Assembly (NCBI GenBank): GCA_038744645.1
Contig: JBCDMA010000188.1
Coordinates: forward strand, 1-7,885
DNA: 7,885 nt
Direction of reading: 5' to 3'
Source of the DNA: Glaciecola sp038744645
GTDB taxonomy: Bacteria > Pseudomonadota > Gammaproteobacteria > Enterobacterales > Alteromonadaceae
Of this stretch, positions 1 to 5,466 are shown one piece after another. The notes under the pieces are model-generated. The model was given only the letters and a program-made list of their open reading frames with translations, had not been told where the DNA came from and ran no database searches. Numbering within the stretch: position 1 is the first letter of the stretch; every line of letters starts with the position of its first letter. A program made the position numbers and the translations under genes.

Positions 1-2
1 CA

Positions 3-722
3 ATAAACACCCCGATAGCATTGGACTACCATCCATTCTCTGCAAGCGATGTTCTGCCCTACAGAGCGAACTACAACGTCATGCGCAACGGAACAGTGCG
101 CGGGTCGGCGACGAAACATCTACTGAAATCGGTATCCGATTCGATGATTGAAATTTCCTATTCATCTGATGCACGCTATCTCATTTTCAGTGATAAACGC
201 ACTGAATTGAGTCAGTTTTCCTTTTCAGATGGTCGATTGCAGTCTACCTACTATCGATTCACTCGAGAGGGGACTGGGAAAGAGCGCGATCAGCAGCTTA
301 TGTTTAATCAACAAGATAAGACGGTATCGAATGGCAATAACGAGGTGAAGATCAACGCTGGATCGTTTAAGCAAGATTTACTCGACCCATTGAACTATCA
401 ACTGTTGATGCAGATTGCCCTGAAAAAAGGTAACGATTTTCCGCAGTATAACGTGGTCAATAAATATGGTGACATTCGCTCGTATACCTTTGAGATATTG
501 GGTGAAGAAGAAATAGATTTACCCATGGGTCGGTTTAACGCGATTAAATTACTAAGAAAGAGTAATAGCAAAAAACGTTACACCCACATATGGATGATAC
601 CCTCTTTAAACCATGTACTTGGCAAATTACAGCTGATCGAAGAAGGAAAAGAATCCTTCATGCTGCAGTTAACATCCCTTGAGTGGCTCGACCGCGATAC
701 TGCCATTGAGAAACAGCCTTAG
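3..722 (+). CDS. DUF3108 domain-containing protein, 5' partial
   Basis: The frame is open from the first complete codon at base 3, so the N-terminus lies outside the window. The TTG at 21 is merely the first possible start inside it and has no ribosome binding site. The visible 239 residues cover what looks like the whole DUF3108 domain. They include an early Y-R-A-N-Y-N-V strand with a small-residue turn, then LLDPLNYQLLMQIAL, then a repeated beta pattern with Y-T-F-E-I-L-G-E-E-E, the P-M-G-R-F-N-A-I-K-L-L-R segment, and a closing W-M-I-P...GKLQLIEEG...L. Family members are predicted periplasmic or envelope beta-rich proteins of unknown function, normally with a signal peptide; by length, little more than that peptide is missing here. 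No clear terminator follows. The family call is firm from the motif order; the function is unknown. Confidence 0.82.
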   Translation: MNTPIALDYHPFSASDVLPYRANYNVMRNGTVRGSATKHLLKSVSDSMIEISYSSDARYLIFSDKRTELSQFSFSDGRLQSTYYRFTREGTGKERDQQLMFNQQDKTVSNGNNEVKINAGSFKQDLLDPLNYQLLMQIALKKGNDFPQYNVVNKYGDIRSYTFEILGEEEIDLPMGRFNAIKLLRKSNSKKRYTHIWMIPSLNHVLGKLQLIEEGKESFMLQLTSLEWLDRDTAIEKQP

Positions 723-816
723 TACCTACCTAACTCAACCTTACCACGGCTAAAAATTTAACGAACCATAATCAGTCCTAACTTTCGGTCTTAGCGCGCT
801 GTCGCAATTGAACTCT

Positions 817-844
817 TTTACAATACCATACGGTATGGTATTGT
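817..844 (+). promoter_or_regulatory. Candidate promoter embedded in the palindrome
   Basis: TTTACA at 817-822 resembles a -35 box and TATTGT at 839-844 a -10 box, with a 16-bp spacer. Both lie inside the 31-bp palindrome, so a bound dimer would block RNA polymerase directly. Predicted transcription would begin near 850 and give a leader of about 25 bases before the ATG at 877. Because the element is a perfect palindrome, the same boxes also exist on the minus strand. Confidence 0.5.
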
Positions 845-847
845 AAA
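817..847. promoter_or_regulatory. Perfect 31-bp palindromic operator, probably for the TetR regulator downstream
   Basis: The arm TTTACAATACCATAC is followed by a single central G and then its exact reverse complement, giving 15 paired bases per side with no mismatch. TetR-family dimers typically bind palindromes of about 15 to 30 bp close to their own promoters. This site lies 29 bp before the first gene of an operon whose third gene is a TetR-family regulator. That the regulator binds here is an inference from position and symmetry. It could in principle be read by another dimeric repressor. Confidence 0.8.
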
Positions 848-876
848 TTCATTGTTTTAATAAATGGAATTATCTG

Positions 877-1248
877 ATGAACTATTTTCTAATTTCTGCC
901 GCTTTTTTGTCATTTATAGTTGGAGCTGTTCATTCCTTTTTAGGTGAGAAACTCATTTTTAAAAAACTGAGAAACAAAAGCATTGTCCCTGAGCTACCTG
1001 CGGCACCGTTGAAACCTCGAAATATACAAATCATTTGGGCGACATGGCACTTGGCCAGTATTTTCGGTGTTTCGATGGGGATTGTTCTACTTCATCTATC
1101 AACCAGTGAGTCAATATCATTGTGGGTGATACAGCCAATAGCATGGGCGATGTTCTTATCTGGCTTGCTGGTATTGATTGCAACAAAAGGACGTCATCCA
1201 GGATGGATAGGCTTGTGCGGTGTGGCGTTTTTTTGCTGGTTGTCTTAA
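877..1248 (+). CDS. Small four-helix membrane protein of unknown function
   Basis: The 123-residue product is almost entirely hydrophobic helices, at about residues 3-21, 52-74, 83-102 and 108-122. A polar loop after helix 1 contains a histidine and a short G-E-K pattern (HSFLGEKLIFKK), followed by a proline-rich stretch. Helix 2 starts with W-A-T-W-H-L. A weak Shine-Dalgarno (GGAA, 866-869) lies seven bases before the ATG. I do not recognise a named family. It is the first gene of an operon with a DUF2867 protein (28-bp gap) and a TetR regulator, and sits directly behind the palindromic operator. It is thus likely the main regulated product. A role in membrane stress or small-molecule response would be a guess; no catalytic motif is evident. 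Confidence 0.8.
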   Translation: MNYFLISAAFLSFIVGAVHSFLGEKLIFKKLRNKSIVPELPAAPLKPRNIQIIWATWHLASIFGVSMGIVLLHLSTSESISLWVIQPIAWAMFLSGLLVLIATKGRHPGWIGLCGVAFFCWLS

Positions 1249-1276
1249 GGACTGGTTTTTATAAGGAAACAAGTGG

Positions 1277-1786
1277 ATGAGAGTTTTTAAATATGTGTGG
1301 GCGCTACAGCCAGATGAAAATGACAGACTAGGTGTAAAAGCACAAGGCGACTTCTTTCGCGATGCCATTTCCGCGAGAGTCGATCAGCACGATATGACAC
1401 CTAGTCAGCTGCAACTTGCCATTTTTACTAACATGCCGTCGTGGGTGAATAACCTGATGGCGCTTCGAAATCGACTGGTTGGCATGTTTGGTTTCGATGT
1501 CGGCACACCTGATTTAACCCCCCAATCAGGCGATTTGAATATCGGCGACAACGCGGGCTTTTTGACAGTCATCGAAAAATATGATGACGAAGTGATTTCA
1601 TTTGCTGAGGATAAGCATATGGAATTCTATTTATCGGTATCAAAAAACAATGGATGTGTCGTCGTTTCAACGCTTGTAAATCAAAAGACCCTGATTGGGC
1701 GAGTATATGTGAACATGATTGTACCTTTTCATTATATTATTGCTCGTACTGTCATTAATAATGCAAAGAAAGCGAAACGGCTATGA
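1277..1786 (+). CDS. DUF2867 domain-containing protein
   Basis: The 169-residue protein matches the DUF2867 pattern throughout. An early D-F-F-R-D-A is followed by P-S-W-V-N-N-L-M-A-L-R-N-R-L-V-G-M-F-G at residues 54-72, a D-D-K/R-H-type segment (EDKHMEFYLSV) at 111-121, V-V-S-T-L-V at 129-134, and the C-terminal G-R-V-Y-V-N-M-I-V-P-F-H-Y-I-I-A-R at 141-157. The domain occurs alone or joined to NAD(P)-binding SDR-like proteins, and its biochemical role is not established. AAGGAA at 1263-1268, eight bases before the ATG, makes this start good. The stop overlaps the tetR start by four bases (ATGA), so the two are probably translationally coupled. There is no signal peptide; the last helix is moderately hydrophobic and might touch the membrane. 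Confidence 0.85.
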   Translation: MRVFKYVWALQPDENDRLGVKAQGDFFRDAISARVDQHDMTPSQLQLAIFTNMPSWVNNLMALRNRLVGMFGFDVGTPDLTPQSGDLNIGDNAGFLTVIEKYDDEVISFAEDKHMEFYLSVSKNNGCVVVSTLVNQKTLIGRVYVNMIVPFHYIIARTVINNAKKAKRL

Positions 1787-2337
1787 GTGATCAAGTTCAG
1801 ACCAAGGCGAAAAATGATTGGCTCATGTTTGCCTTAAACGTGCTTAAGGAAAAAGGTCCAGAGCACATAAAAATTGAACCGCTTTGCACATTAAAAGGCG
1901 TCACTAAAGGTTCTTTTTACCATCATTTTAAAAGTCGGGCGGCGTTCATAGATGCACTCATGTCTTTTTGGTATGAAAAGATGACTGTGGATTTCATAAA
2001 GCAAGCAAACACGGCATCCACGCCGTTAGAAAAACTAGAGAAGCTGGATAGTGTGATTTTAAAAAATCATTTCGGTGCAGAAACGCACATAAGAGCTTGG
2101 GCTTTAAAAGAGCCGATTATTCACGACTATCTGGTGAAAATTGACCGTGAACGTCAGGCTTACCTGACTGAATGTTATGTCGAGATGGGATTATCAAACG
2201 ATACCGCGTCTGATTTAGCATTAATGGCATACGCAAATTTTTTGGGTATGCAACAAATTCGCCCAACGCCGTCAATAGAGCGCGTCTTGCGCGTCACGTC
2301 TATGAGCTCCAAGCTGCTCCTGGAAAAATGGGTGTAA
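1783..2337 (+). CDS. TetR/AcrR-family transcriptional regulator
   Basis: This 184-residue protein has the normal TetR length. The N-terminal helix-turn-helix is clear: IKIEPLCTLKGVTKGSFYHH spans residues 29-48, with the recognition-helix pattern T-K-G-S-F-Y-H-H-F and the following F-I-D-A-L. The remainder is an alpha-helical ligand-binding and dimerisation domain with a charged surface (D-R-E-R-Q-A-Y-L) and a helical C-terminus. The start codon overlaps the DUF2867 stop (ATGA). Family members are dimeric repressors released by small ligands. A perfect palindrome over the operon promoter strongly suggests repression of its own operon. The ligand cannot be read from the sequence. Confidence 0.93.
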   Translation: MSDQVQTKAKNDWLMFALNVLKEKGPEHIKIEPLCTLKGVTKGSFYHHFKSRAAFIDALMSFWYEKMTVDFIKQANTASTPLEKLEKLDSVILKNHFGAETHIRAWALKEPIIHDYLVKIDRERQAYLTECYVEMGLSNDTASDLALMAYANFLGMQQIRPTPSIERVLRVTSMSSKLLLEKWV

Positions 2338-2477
2338 ATGTTAACGAAAAGGCCAAGAGCTTTCTTGGTTTACCTTGTGACAAACCAACTGCAGAACATC
2401 AAGCAGACGGCGCGAAAAGCGATTACCCATTCGCACCGCTTCGAGGCAAGGCCATTGTCCATAAACTTTTATTTTGA
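2328..2477 (+). CDS. Possible small ORF overlapping the tetR end, or a coding remnant
   Basis: A 49-codon frame starts at an ATG ten bases inside tetR, in a different frame, and runs to a TGA at 2475-2477. It would encode a soluble basic peptide beginning MGVNVNEKAKSFLGLPCDKP and ending APLRGKAIVHKLLF. Composition is protein-like (mixed charges, few low-complexity stretches), but the ribosome binding site is poor (CTGGAAAA) and I recognise no family. Its stop directly abuts the stop of the minus-strand small ORF. It may be a real fourth operon gene, the tail of a decayed gene, or chance. Confidence 0.3.
   Translation: MGVNVNEKAKSFLGLPCDKPTAEHQADGAKSDYPFAPLRGKAIVHKLLF
2353..2368 (+). terminator. 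Short hairpin after tetR, weak terminator candidate
   Basis: CCAAGA and TCTTGG pair perfectly around a GCTT loop, sixteen bases past the tetR stop. An outer AAGG/CCTT pairing may extend the stem across a small bulge. No run of T follows, so it is at best a weak intrinsic terminator. It also lies inside the possible 49-codon ORF. Confidence 0.25.
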
Positions 2478-2618
2478 TTATTGCTTACTCACTATGTAAC
2501 ACTGCTGATCACCATAATAATTGTTTGAAAAATTACATACTTTTATCACTTTTTCCTCAACAACTAACACATATTTATTACCTATCTTGATTGGTTCATT
2601 GGCTTTTATATCGTTCAT
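2478..2618 (-). CDS. Hypothetical AT-rich small protein (46 aa)
   Basis: The preferred start is the ATG at 2616-2618, because GGAG (complement of 2625-2628) lies six bases upstream. The frame is also open to an ATG at 2655-2657 (59 residues, weak Shine-Dalgarno) and a TTG at 2664-2666 (62 residues, none). The product is short and beta-rich, with a central I-K-I-G-N-K-Y-V-L-V-V-E-E-K-V-I-K-V stretch and a C-terminal part with two cysteines and a YYGDQQ turn. There is no signal peptide or membrane helix. No family is recognised. The codons are clearly richer in A and T than those of katG or yqiK, which fits an acquired or fast-evolving gene. It stands alone on the minus strand and points away from katG. 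Confidence 0.45.
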   Translation of the reverse strand: MNDIKANEPIKIGNKYVLVVEEKVIKVCNFSNNYYGDQQCYIVSKQ

Positions 2619-2624
2619 TTGCGT

Positions 2625-2628
2625 CTCC
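2625..2628 (-). promoter_or_regulatory. Shine-Dalgarno that favours the inner start of the minus-strand small ORF
   Basis: On the minus strand this reads GGAG, six bases before the ATG at 2616-2618. The two upstream alternative starts have no comparable site, so it argues for a 46-residue product. Confidence 0.45.
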
Positions 2629-2709
2629 GTAATATGCTTGAATTCGAATATGCTCATATCCGTCAATATTGATACTAGGGTCGTTTAGCCATGTTTAAAA
2701 ACAGAAACG

Positions 2710-2746
2710 GTAGATTGTTCCTATCGTTTAAATAGATGAAAGCTTT
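2710..2746 (+). promoter_or_regulatory. OxyR-type binding site (two boxes, tetramer spacing)
   Basis: The published OxyR consensus is ATAGnTnnnAnCTAT repeated after seven bases. Here box 1 is GTAGATTGTTCCTAT (2710-2724), the spacer is 2725-2731, and box 2 is ATAGATGAAAGCTTT (2732-2746). Seventeen of the twenty defined positions match, and spacing within and between boxes is exact. OxyR activates katG-type genes in response to hydrogen peroxide, and the next plus-strand gene is a catalase-peroxidase. The distance to its start (366 bases) is unusually long, so a promoter just after 2746 with a long leader is implied. A minus-strand promoter serving the small ORF is also possible. The oxyR gene is not in the window. 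Confidence 0.65.
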
Positions 2747-2763
2747 TGAGTAAATCAAAGCTT

Positions 2764-2769
2764 TTAAAT
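2764..2769 (+). promoter_or_regulatory. Candidate -10 box for an OxyR-activated katG promoter
   Basis: TTAAAT lies 17 bases after 2741-2746, the last bases of the OxyR-type element, where the -35 region of an OxyR-activated promoter would be expected. The -35 match itself is poor, as is usual for activator-dependent promoters. Other -10-like words lie further down, such as TATACT at 2923-2928 and TATTAC at 3063-3068 (the last with TTGCTA 17 bases before it), so the true start is open. Confidence 0.25.
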
Positions 2770-2793
2770 ACGAACGCCTTGCTAATAAGTGAA

Positions 2794-2827
2794 TAACTGT
2801 TAACAGATGTCTAAATAGTTAACTGTT
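2794..2827. repeat. Pair of 8-bp direct repeats with GTTAAC palindromes
   Basis: TAACTGTT occurs at 2794-2801 and 2820-2827. The first runs into the 10-bp palindrome CTGTTAACAG (2797-2806); the second overlaps the 8-bp palindrome AGTTAACT (2817-2824). Each copy is followed by a related CAGA-containing stretch. They may be a regulator site or a relic of a duplication; no protein can be named. Confidence 0.35.
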
Positions 2828-2845
2828 CAGACGGATGCAATTCAC

Positions 2846-2877
2846 CTGCAAAAAGTGCTGTTTTAGCATTTTTGCAG
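2846..2877. repeat. Strong bulged hairpin upstream of katG
   Basis: CTGCAAAAAGTGCT pairs with AGCATTTTTGCAG around a GTTTT loop. This gives thirteen base pairs interrupted by a single bulged G at 2855. The T tract lies in the right arm and not after it, so this does not look like a standard terminator. If katG is transcribed from the OxyR-type site, the hairpin would lie in its mRNA leader. Confidence 0.6.
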
Positions 2878-3103
2878 CCGATCAATATTTGGACCACATG
2901 TAAAACACAGCTTAAAATACAATATACTTTTCAATCGTTTAATGTCCATTTCTCTTTTTCTTCGGATGTGCTTTCAAGATTAATCAGTTTTTTCTATCGC
3001 CTGAATCGATTTATACCGTTATGTCAGATTATCGTTTTGTTGCTAATTTTTTATAGCGACCTTATTACATTGCATTTACTTATTTAACAATTGAGACACT
3101 ATT

Positions 3104-3108
3104 GAGGA
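3104..3108 (+). promoter_or_regulatory. Shine-Dalgarno of katG
   Basis: GAGGA lies four bases before the first ATG (3113) and seven before the adjacent second ATG (3116). The spacing favours initiation at 3116, which removes one methionine and does not affect the signal peptide. Confidence 0.6.
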
Positions 3109-3112
3109 CAAA

Positions 3113-5380
3113 ATGATGAAAACGAAATTTTCTCTGTCTAGCATCACAGCATCCTGTGTGTTAGCGCTCGGCATCAACGCAGGCGCTATTGCATCAGAAG
3201 AAATATCCAAACCTGCAGGTGCTGTAGGCTCCGGCAATGCCGCGCCATTTAAAGCAAAGCCAAATTCGTTTTGGTGGCCTGATCAACTTGATCTATCAGC
3301 ACTGAGAGACCATGACCAACGCTCAAACCCACTAGGGGAAAATTTCAACTATGCTGCCGCATTTAGCACAATAAATCTTCAAGACGTGAAGTCGGATATC
3401 GATACCCTCTTAACCACTTCACAAGATTGGTGGCCTGCCGACTTTGGCAACTACGGCCCGTTTTTCATCCGTATGTCCTGGCACGCTGCAGGTACTTACC
3501 GAACACTAGATGGTCGCGGTGGCGGTGATGGTGGTCAAATGCGGTTTGATCCGCTGAATAGCTGGCCAGACAACGGCAACCTAGACAAAGCAAGAAGGCT
3601 ACTTTGGCCAGTCAAACAAAAGTATGGCGAAGCCTTGTCTTGGGGTGATTTGATGATACTAGCCGGAAACGTCGCGTTGGAAAACATGGGATTCCAAACC
3701 TTTGGTTTTGCAGGTGGTCGAGCTGACGATTGGGAGCCGGATTTAGTCTATTGGGGACCTGAAGTCGAGATGCTAGCAAGTGACCGCGAAGATAAAGACG
3801 GTAAATTGCAACGTCCACTTGGCGCAACGCACATGGGTCTAATTTACGTCAATCCTGAAGGACCGCGTGGCAAACCTGACCCAGTGGGCAGCGCAAAAAA
3901 TATTAGAGTGGCATTTGGTCGCATGGCAATGAATGATGAAGAAACCGTTGCTCTGATCGCAGGCGGTCACACTTTTGGCAAGATGCACGGCGCGCACAAA
4001 CCCGCTGAATGCCTGTCATATGAACCAGGTGGTGCTGGCATCGAAGAGCAAGGCCTAGGTTGGAAAAATTCATGCGGAAAAGGCCATTCGGAAGATACTG
4101 TCACAAGTGGGCTTGAAGGCGCCTGGACCCAGCTACCAACGCAATGGACGACCCTTTATCTATCTAATCTATTGAACTTTGAATGGCAACAAACCAGAAG
4201 TCCGGCTGGCGCAATTCAATGGATACCAAGCGATGAGTCTTTACATGAGATCGTTCCAGATGCTCACGTAAAAGGTAAAAAGAACCCACCAGTGATGACC
4301 ACTGCAGACCTCGCGCTCAAATTCGATCCTGAGTATCGAAAAATTGCGGAGCGATTCTTAGCTAACCCTGAAGAGTATCGATTGGCGTTTGCAAAAGCAT
4401 GGTTCAAGCTTACACACCGTGATATGGGTCCTAGGCTCACGTATTTAGGAGACGAAGTCCCTGATGAAGTGATGATTTGGCAAGATCCTATTGCTGAAGT
4501 GGACTATAAGCTACCAAGCCAAGGTGACATTAAGCGTTTAAAAGCAAAGATCCTAGACACTGACTTAACAAATTCTCAGTTGATCAGAACGGCATGGGCA
4601 TCTGCTTCAAGCTTTAGAGCAACCGATAAGCGAGGTGGCGCTAATGGCGGCAGACTCGGCCTACTTCCAATGAAAAACTGGGAAGTAAACAATCCTGCTG
4701 AGTTACAAAAAGTACTGGGTGAACTCAAGAAAATCCAAGATGATTTCAATGGTTCTAGAAAACGCGTATCTATGGCTGATTTGATTGTCTTGGCAGGCAC
4801 TGCCGGTCTTGAACGCGCTGCGAAACAGGCAGGTGTTGAGGTTGATGTACCCTTTACGCCGGGCAGAGGAGATGCCACCCAGGCGCAAACTGATGTGACT
4901 TCATTTGAACTGTTGAAACCAAGTGCGGATGCATTTAGAAACTACTTTAATCAAGCCAGCAGCTATCGTTCGCCTACTGAAATGATGGTGGACAAAGCAG
5001 ATAGACTTGACTTAACAGTGCCTGAAATGGTCGTTTTGTTAGGCGGGATGCGAGCGCTTGATACAAACTGGGATGGCAGCGATCTCGGCGTTTTTACCGA
5101 CCGTCCAGGACAACTAACCAACGATTATTTCGTTAATTTGTTGGACATGAGCACAGTTTGGCGCAAAGCAAATGACGAAGGGCTTTACTTCGGGTACGAC
5201 CGCGAAAGCGGCGAGCAACGCTACTCTGCAACTCCTGTAGATTTAGTTATGGGTTCGAACTCTGAGTTACGTTCAATTGCTGAAGTGTACGCATATAACA
5301 ACTCTCAACAGAGGTTCGTTGAAGACTTTGTTGCCGCATGGACAAAAGTGATGGAAGCAGATCGGTTTGATCTGAGCTAA
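3113..5380 (+). CDS. katG: Catalase-peroxidase with signal peptide (periplasmic KatG)
   Basis: This is a complete bifunctional haem catalase-peroxidase, destroying hydrogen peroxide by dismutation or with an electron donor. Residues 1-27 form a Sec signal peptide (lysines, hydrophobic core, A-I-A before the predicted cut), so the enzyme is probably periplasmic. The mature part of about 728 residues has the usual KatG length, with N-terminal active and C-terminal structural domains. Visible active-site residues are distal Arg120, Trp123 and His124 (RMSWHAAGTYR), Tyr213 (VYWG) and Met241 (HMGLIYVNPEG), which with Trp123 form the Met-Tyr-Trp adduct needed for catalase activity, proximal His286 (GGHTFGKMHG), Trp338, Asp399 and the mobile Arg436 (HRDMGP). 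Ser332 matches the Ser315 position of M. tuberculosis KatG. The mature chain has only two cysteines, 300 and 321. The gene stands alone between a long upstream region with an OxyR-type site and a terminator. By location it resembles the exported KatP type, but sequence alone does not prove that orthology. Confidence 0.97.
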   Translation: MMKTKFSLSSITASCVLALGINAGAIASEEISKPAGAVGSGNAAPFKAKPNSFWWPDQLDLSALRDHDQRSNPLGENFNYAAAFSTINLQDVKSDIDTLLTTSQDWWPADFGNYGPFFIRMSWHAAGTYRTLDGRGGGDGGQMRFDPLNSWPDNGNLDKARRLLWPVKQKYGEALSWGDLMILAGNVALENMGFQTFGFAGGRADDWEPDLVYWGPEVEMLASDREDKDGKLQRPLGATHMGLIYVNPEGPRGKPDPVGSAKNIRVAFGRMAMNDEETVALIAGGHTFGKMHGAHKPAECLSYEPGGAGIEEQGLGWKNSCGKGHSEDTVTSGLEGAWTQLPTQWTTLYLSNLLNFEWQQTRSPAGAIQWIPSDESLHEIVPDAHVKGKKNPPVMTTADLALKFDPEYRKIAERFLANPEEYRLAFAKAWFKLTHRDMGPRLTYLGDEVPDEVMIWQDPIAEVDYKLPSQGDIKRLKAKILDTDLTNSQLIRTAWASASSFRATDKRGGANGGRLGLLPMKNWEVNNPAELQKVLGELKKIQDDFNGSRKRVSMADLIVLAGTAGLERAAKQAGVEVDVPFTPGRGDATQAQTDVTSFELLKPSADAFRNYFNQASSYRSPTEMMVDKADRLDLTVPEMVVLLGGMRALDTNWDGSDLGVFTDRPGQLTNDYFVNLLDMSTVWRKANDEGLYFGYDRESGEQRYSATPVDLVMGSNSELRSIAEVYAYNNSQQRFVEDFVAAWTKVMEADRFDLS

Positions 5381-5395
5381 CGAGCAAGTAGTGAC

Positions 5396-5437
5396 AACCC
5401 TCGATAGTCTTAACGGACTACCGAGGGTTTGTTTTTT
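5396..5437 (+). terminator. Intrinsic terminator of katG
   Basis: AACCCTCG pairs with CGAGGGTT, and inside this TAGTC pairs with GACTA across a single A/C mismatch around a TTAACG loop. A GTTTTTT run follows at 5431-5437. It starts fifteen bases past the katG stop. The stem could also slow transcripts arriving from the convergent yqiK, but no T run follows on that strand. Confidence 0.9.
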
Positions 5438-5466
5438 ATGGTGAGATGAGGCTGCGCAGAATCGCT

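Larger units (their letters stand above)
2747..3112 (+). other. Long katG upstream region and probable mRNA leader, no convincing gene
   Basis: This AT-rich stretch of about 365 bases holds no ORF I believe. From left to right it has a bulged inverted repeat around AAAGCTTT (2739-2765, overlapping the OxyR-type box), two copies of TAACTGTT 26 bp apart (2794-2801 and 2820-2827), each touching a small palindrome centred on GTTAAC, and a long hairpin at 2846-2877. Several -10-like words follow. It probably carries katG transcription control and a structured 5' leader. Confidence 0.5.

Noticed and set aside
1156..1368. Minus-strand ORF across the junction of the membrane-protein and DUF2867 genes
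   Set aside because: It is opposite two well-supported genes and has no recognisable features.
2690..2880. Possible integron attC site or retron RNA, suggested by several imperfect hairpins with bulged bases
   Set aside because: No integrase or reverse transcriptase is nearby, no convincing attC core pair flanks the small ORF, and the leftmost inverted repeat is better explained by the OxyR-type box.
2872..3087. Plus-strand ORF of 71 codons upstream of katG
   Set aside because: It starts at a TTG inside the hairpin arm, has no ribosome binding site, and its hydrophobic make-up is what AT-rich noncoding DNA gives by chance.
4576..4888. Minus-strand ORFs inside katG
   Set aside because: They lie opposite well-conserved KatG domain sequence and show no family features.
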